From: G963676655 sp963678305
Lineage (GTDB): Bacteria > Verrucomicrobiota > Lentisphaeria > Victivallales > Victivallaceae
Direction of reading: 5' to 3'
Assembly: GCA_963678305.2 (NCBI GenBank)
Contig: CAXXVV010000004.1
Location: 62,001 to 126,000, forward strand
Length of the DNA: 64,000 nt
Shown here one piece after another: positions 61,442-64,000 of this stretch; position 1 is the stretch's first letter, and every line of letters begins with the position of its first letter. The position numbers and the translations under genes are program-made. Below the pieces are notes generated by a model. It worked only from the letters and a program-made list of their open reading frames with translations. It made no database searches and had not been told where the DNA came from.

Positions 61442-62254
61442 ATGGATTCCAGAGGATTTACCATAGAATCACAGTTTGAAGTTAGGCAGGTATCCCGTCC
61501 CGGCGGTTGCGAAAGACCTCACTCTCATTCAGAGCTGACAATCACAGCAGTGACCGGCGGGACGCTTCGCTTGAAAACAGGAGAGGACCTACTTATCCTT
61601 GAACATGCTAAAACCGCAGTCATATTACCGAATCAAAAACATTATTCTGAATATGAATCAACAGGACCTGAAAGCGTCTATGTCATTTATCTAAATCCTG
61701 ATTTTATATCTTGGAATTCCAACATATCATCCATGTTGTCCGGAAAAAAGATGCAGTTAGATTACGTGTTGGTTGACGACCTTTTTTTTTACATAAACTT
61801 TCTTGATCTTTGTAATTTTCTACTTGGACCAGGACCAGAGCTAGCTAAAACAGCCAAACTGGCAAACTGGATAAAAAACTGTCTAGCCGAGAGATTAAAG
61901 GTAATTCTCACGGAAAAAAAAGTTGATTCCGTTAACGACCTGGCCGAAGCCATTAAAAAAATTCTGGATAATTATCCCGGAGAACGGGCGCCGACAGATG
62001 AAATAGCAAACGCATTCAAACGTTCCAAAGAACATTGCAACAGGATATTCAAAGCAGCGTATAAGATATCAATTCAGGCTTACTTTCTCAATCTCAAAGC
62101 ACATCGTGCAAAAGATCTTTTGGGAAAATCAAAACACGATCTCGGCACGGTCGCCCTGGAAAGCGGTTTTTACGACCAAAGTCATTTCAGCCGCATATTC
62201 AAAGACATTTTCCAAATGACTCCGGACGAATTCAGAAAAGCAATGCTGAGATAA
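61442..62254 (+). CDS. AraC-family transcription regulator
   Basis: A 270-aa regulator. The N-terminal cupin-like sensing domain is RPGGCERPHSHSELTITAVT with a His cluster. The C-terminal AraC DNA-binding domain has two helix-turn-helix parts: NAFKRSKEHCNRIFKAAYKI and DLGTVALESGFYDQSHFSRI, followed by FKDIFQMTPDEFRKAM, the family end. The ligand is probably a sugar. It points away from the glycogen cluster and may control it or a neighbour. It is convergent with RAYT copy 2, with 8 bases between the stops. The ribosome site is poor (AGCAGG directly next to the ATG). Confidence 0.88.
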   Translation: MDSRGFTIESQFEVRQVSRPGGCERPHSHSELTITAVTGGTLRLKTGEDLLILEHAKTAVILPNQKHYSEYESTGPESVYVIYLNPDFISWNSNISSMLSGKKMQLDYVLVDDLFFYINFLDLCNFLLGPGPELAKTAKLANWIKNCLAERLKVILTEKKVDSVNDLAEAIKKILDNYPGERAPTDEIANAFKRSKEHCNRIFKAAYKISIQAYFLNLKAHRAKDLLGKSKHDLGTVALESGFYDQSHFSRIFKDIFQMTPDEFRKAMLR

Positions 62255-62262
62255 TCTATATA

Positions 62263-63246
62263 TCACGTCTGGAGTTTTCTGAAGCAGTAGATCACGGCTC
62301 CGGCGGGGCTGAGGCCGCGGCTTAATTGTTTTTTATTGATTCGAGCGGGATTGTCGAATTTTGCGCCCATTTCACGGATGAATAATTTGGAGCCTAATAT
62401 CGCTCCGTCGCTGAAGTGGCGGGTGCGTCGCAGAAAACGGATCGGCATCGATTCTTTGCGTTTGGCTCGTTCCTGCGCCTCGAATATCTCCTCGCTGGTG
62501 GCTCCGCTTTCCGCCGCGACGATTCGCGCCAGTTCACTGCGGAAATAGTTGAATAGATCGTTGTCGGTCCATTCCGAGGTGTCGCGATGCCAGATGTTTT
62601 GTTTGAGATGTTTGACGAAATTCGTATGAAAAAGGTGTTTGCCGGTGCCGTTGTAGCGGCCCCAGGTCGTGAAATGGTAGTCGGCAGGATCGGTGGTCAG
62701 GCCGGCGCGGACGGGGTTTAATTCTACATATAAAACGCACGCTTCCAGGGAGTTGCGACTGTCGAGGATGACGCTTTTGAATTTGTTGGCCCAGAGTTTG
62801 CCGATGCGGTCGCGGGATTGGTTGTAGACGACGGTGAAACGTTGTTGGAAGGCGCGCATAAAGTAGCTGATGTCGATCATTTTCAGGCCGGTTTCGCGGC
62901 ATATTTCCAAGTCGGCCGGGTTGATTTTCGGCATCTGTTTCGGAGCGTAGGTGAATTTATCCAACATGCTGCTATAGTAGGAGTTGTGGCGTTTGGCAAT
63001 ATCCTCGATCGACGGCAATTCGTCCGGCCCGGGAGCGTAAACGACCAGATGGAAATGGTTGCCCATCCAGGCGGCTGAGATGACCTCGATCAGAAAATAT
63101 TCGCAGAGATTTTGGAGCAGTCGGAAGCCGTACTCCATGTCGACCTGGTTGAACGGGCGTTCGCCTTTGCAGCCGGCGGCTCGGTTCATCAGGTGGTAGT
63201 AGCAGCCTTCGCCTGTAACTTTCATGCGCGTTCCGCGGCCTGACAT
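62263..63246 (-). CDS. REP-associated tyrosine transposase (RAYT), copy 2
   Basis: A 327-aa HUH transposase, clearly related to copy 1 but well diverged from it. The HUH motif is HFHLVVY (His64 and His66). Other shared parts are LIEVISAAWMGNHFHLVVYA, MIDISYFMRAFQQRFTVVYN and LYVELNPVRAGL. The C-terminal RRKESMP-type box reads KRKESMPIRFLRRTRHFSDG and the end is YCFRKLQT. The strong conservation of the catalytic core suggests both copies are under selection. SD AGGAGG 6 bases before the ATG. It stops 8 bases from the convergent AraC gene. No flanking terminal repeats were found. Confidence 0.9.
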   Translation of the reverse strand: MSGRGTRMKVTGEGCYYHLMNRAAGCKGERPFNQVDMEYGFRLLQNLCEYFLIEVISAAWMGNHFHLVVYAPGPDELPSIEDIAKRHNSYYSSMLDKFTYAPKQMPKINPADLEICRETGLKMIDISYFMRAFQQRFTVVYNQSRDRIGKLWANKFKSVILDSRNSLEACVLYVELNPVRAGLTTDPADYHFTTWGRYNGTGKHLFHTNFVKHLKQNIWHRDTSEWTDNDLFNYFRSELARIVAAESGATSEEIFEAQERAKRKESMPIRFLRRTRHFSDGAILGSKLFIREMGAKFDNPARINKKQLSRGLSPAGAVIYCFRKLQT

Positions 63247-63279
63247 GATTTTTCCTCCTTGGTTGACGAGTTTACGGTT

Positions 63280-63308
63280 AATATAGTGGGTGGAAACGGG
63301 TTTGTCAA
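63280..63308 (-). promoter_or_regulatory. Promoter of RAYT copy 2
   Basis: On the minus strand TTGACA (63308-63303), exactly 17 bases, TATATT (63285-63280). The -35 is consensus and the -10 differs at one base. The sequence just upstream matches the same place at RAYT copy 1. Confidence 0.7.
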
Positions 63309-63549
63309 ATTTAAGTATTATGTAATTTTATAAAAACACCTAAAAATCTAATTAAAAACAAGATACACTAAATAATAAATCCATAAAAACATGCATTCCT
63401 TCTGTTTTCTCCTATAGTTTCTCATCAATCTATAAGAAAAATCACAAACTACGTCAGTTGCATACAATACAATTTCACGTCAGACGAATATAATAAGCCT
63501 CATACAAACTGTTGCCAAACAATAAACTTTGTTAAAAATGAGATACAAA

Positions 63550-64000
63550 ATGACAAAAATTAACATCCTGAAACATGATGAGGAAATCATTGAACAGTTC
63601 ACTCAACAGGCAATCCCTTTTACCTGGCTGCCGGGGCACTTGAACGCGATTGAAATGCTCATTGAATTCAGCGGGGCAACTAAATTGGACACGGTCCTGG
63701 ACGTCGCATGTGGTCCCGGACTTGTAGCCTGCGAATTTGCAAAAATAGCAGGACAGGTTACCGGCATCGACATTACTGCAAAAATGATCGAACAAGCAGA
63801 AATTCGACAAAGAGACAACGGTCTGGACAATATCTCATGGAATGTCGGTACCGCCTTTCCACTGCCTTATAAGTCTGATTCTTTTTCCATTGTAGTTTCC
63901 AGATACAGTTTTCATCATTTTCTCAATCCGCATGCAGTTTTGCATGAGATGATAAGAGTATGCAAACCGGACGGAATCGTATTGATCGCCGATGCAGCCA
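63550..64000 (+). CDS. SAM-dependent methyltransferase (partial, runs off the window)
   Basis: At least 150 residues of a class I methyltransferase. The SAM-binding motif I is TVLDVACGPGLVACEFAKIA. It is followed by VTGIDITAKMIEQAE (acidic end of strand 2), AFPLPYKSDSFSIVVSRYSF (motif for strand 4) and HEMIRVCKPDGIVLIADA, all typical of the UbiE/Methyltransf_11 group. The substrate is unknown. Two in-frame ATGs (63538 and 63550) are possible; neither has a strong SD. The 3' end lies beyond 64000. The AT-rich gap before it (63309-63537) shows nothing clear. Confidence 0.85.
   Translation, partial: MTKINILKHDEEIIEQFTQQAIPFTWLPGHLNAIEMLIEFSGATKLDTVLDVACGPGLVACEFAKIAGQVTGIDITAKMIEQAEIRQRDNGLDNISWNVGTAFPLPYKSDSFSIVVSRYSFHHFLNPHAVLHEMIRVCKPDGIVLIADAA

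Noticed and set aside
61257..61466. 69-aa frame before the AraC gene
   Set aside because: Starts with TTG, has no ribosome site, overlaps the AraC start and shows no domain. It could be a leader peptide but nothing supports that.
1..64000. CRISPR array, prophage, tRNA or rRNA genes
   Set aside because: No regularly spaced repeats, phage structural genes, or tRNA arm patterns were recognised by eye in the intergenic regions. A tRNAscan or Infernal run would be decisive.

Overview
The window looks like chromosomal DNA from a member of the Lentisphaerota (Victivallis-like, PVC group). This is inferred, not searched. The basis is two pseudopilins with the N-terminal text FTLIELLVVIAIIAILASM, each placed beside a large exported carbohydrate-active protein, together with a sulfatase, LacI regulators, an Rnf complex and REP-type transposases. 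Coding density is high, operons are tight and most Shine-Dalgarno (SD) sites are readable.

Layout. 1-990 is a broken HEAT-repeat gene in several frames. 993-7678 (minus) holds a HEAT lipoprotein, a PIG-L deacetylase, xseB, two Flp-like prepilins, panD, a metallophosphoesterase and a 697-aa GreA-type protein. 7989-13280 is a complete rnfABCDGE operon with a terminator. A 266-bp palindrome-rich element with terminal inverted repeats and an 8-bp direct duplication follows, before a sulfatase. 15151-24646 (minus) carries a DUF6159 membrane protein, a 1329-aa exported protein, a pseudopilin, a LacI regulator, a bile-acid-symporter-like transporter and two small exported proteins. 24754-27758 (minus) has a five-bladed-propeller glycosidase, obgE, rpmA and a zinc-ribbon protein.

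28477-36782 (plus) is a carbohydrate locus: a GH42-type enzyme, a pseudopilin behind a consensus promoter with a perfect palindrome, a 960-aa exported F5/8C protein, an alpha/alpha-barrel-like protein and a LacI regulator. 36766-41423 holds cinA, cca, nadD, rsfS and a hypothetical. 41420-48089 (minus) holds an FAD oxidoreductase, GT9, recX, an SLC13/ArsB-type permease, an EIIA-CBS protein and a U32-like protein. 49822-60873 (minus) is a glycogen cluster: fused debranching enzyme, stand-alone CBM48 protein, glucan phosphorylase, glycogen synthase and a eukaryote-type branching enzyme. Two RAYT transposases (48732-49703 and 62263-63246) lie on either side of this region, each ending within 12 bp of a convergent gene. 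An AraC regulator and the start of a methyltransferase close the window.

How it fits together. The organism appears to be an anaerobic or facultative glycan degrader. Exported enzymes and pseudopilins under LacI control would handle polysaccharides, Rnf would couple ferredoxin and NADH to an ion gradient, and surplus glucose would be stored as glycogen. No CRISPR array, prophage, tRNA or rRNA was recognised.
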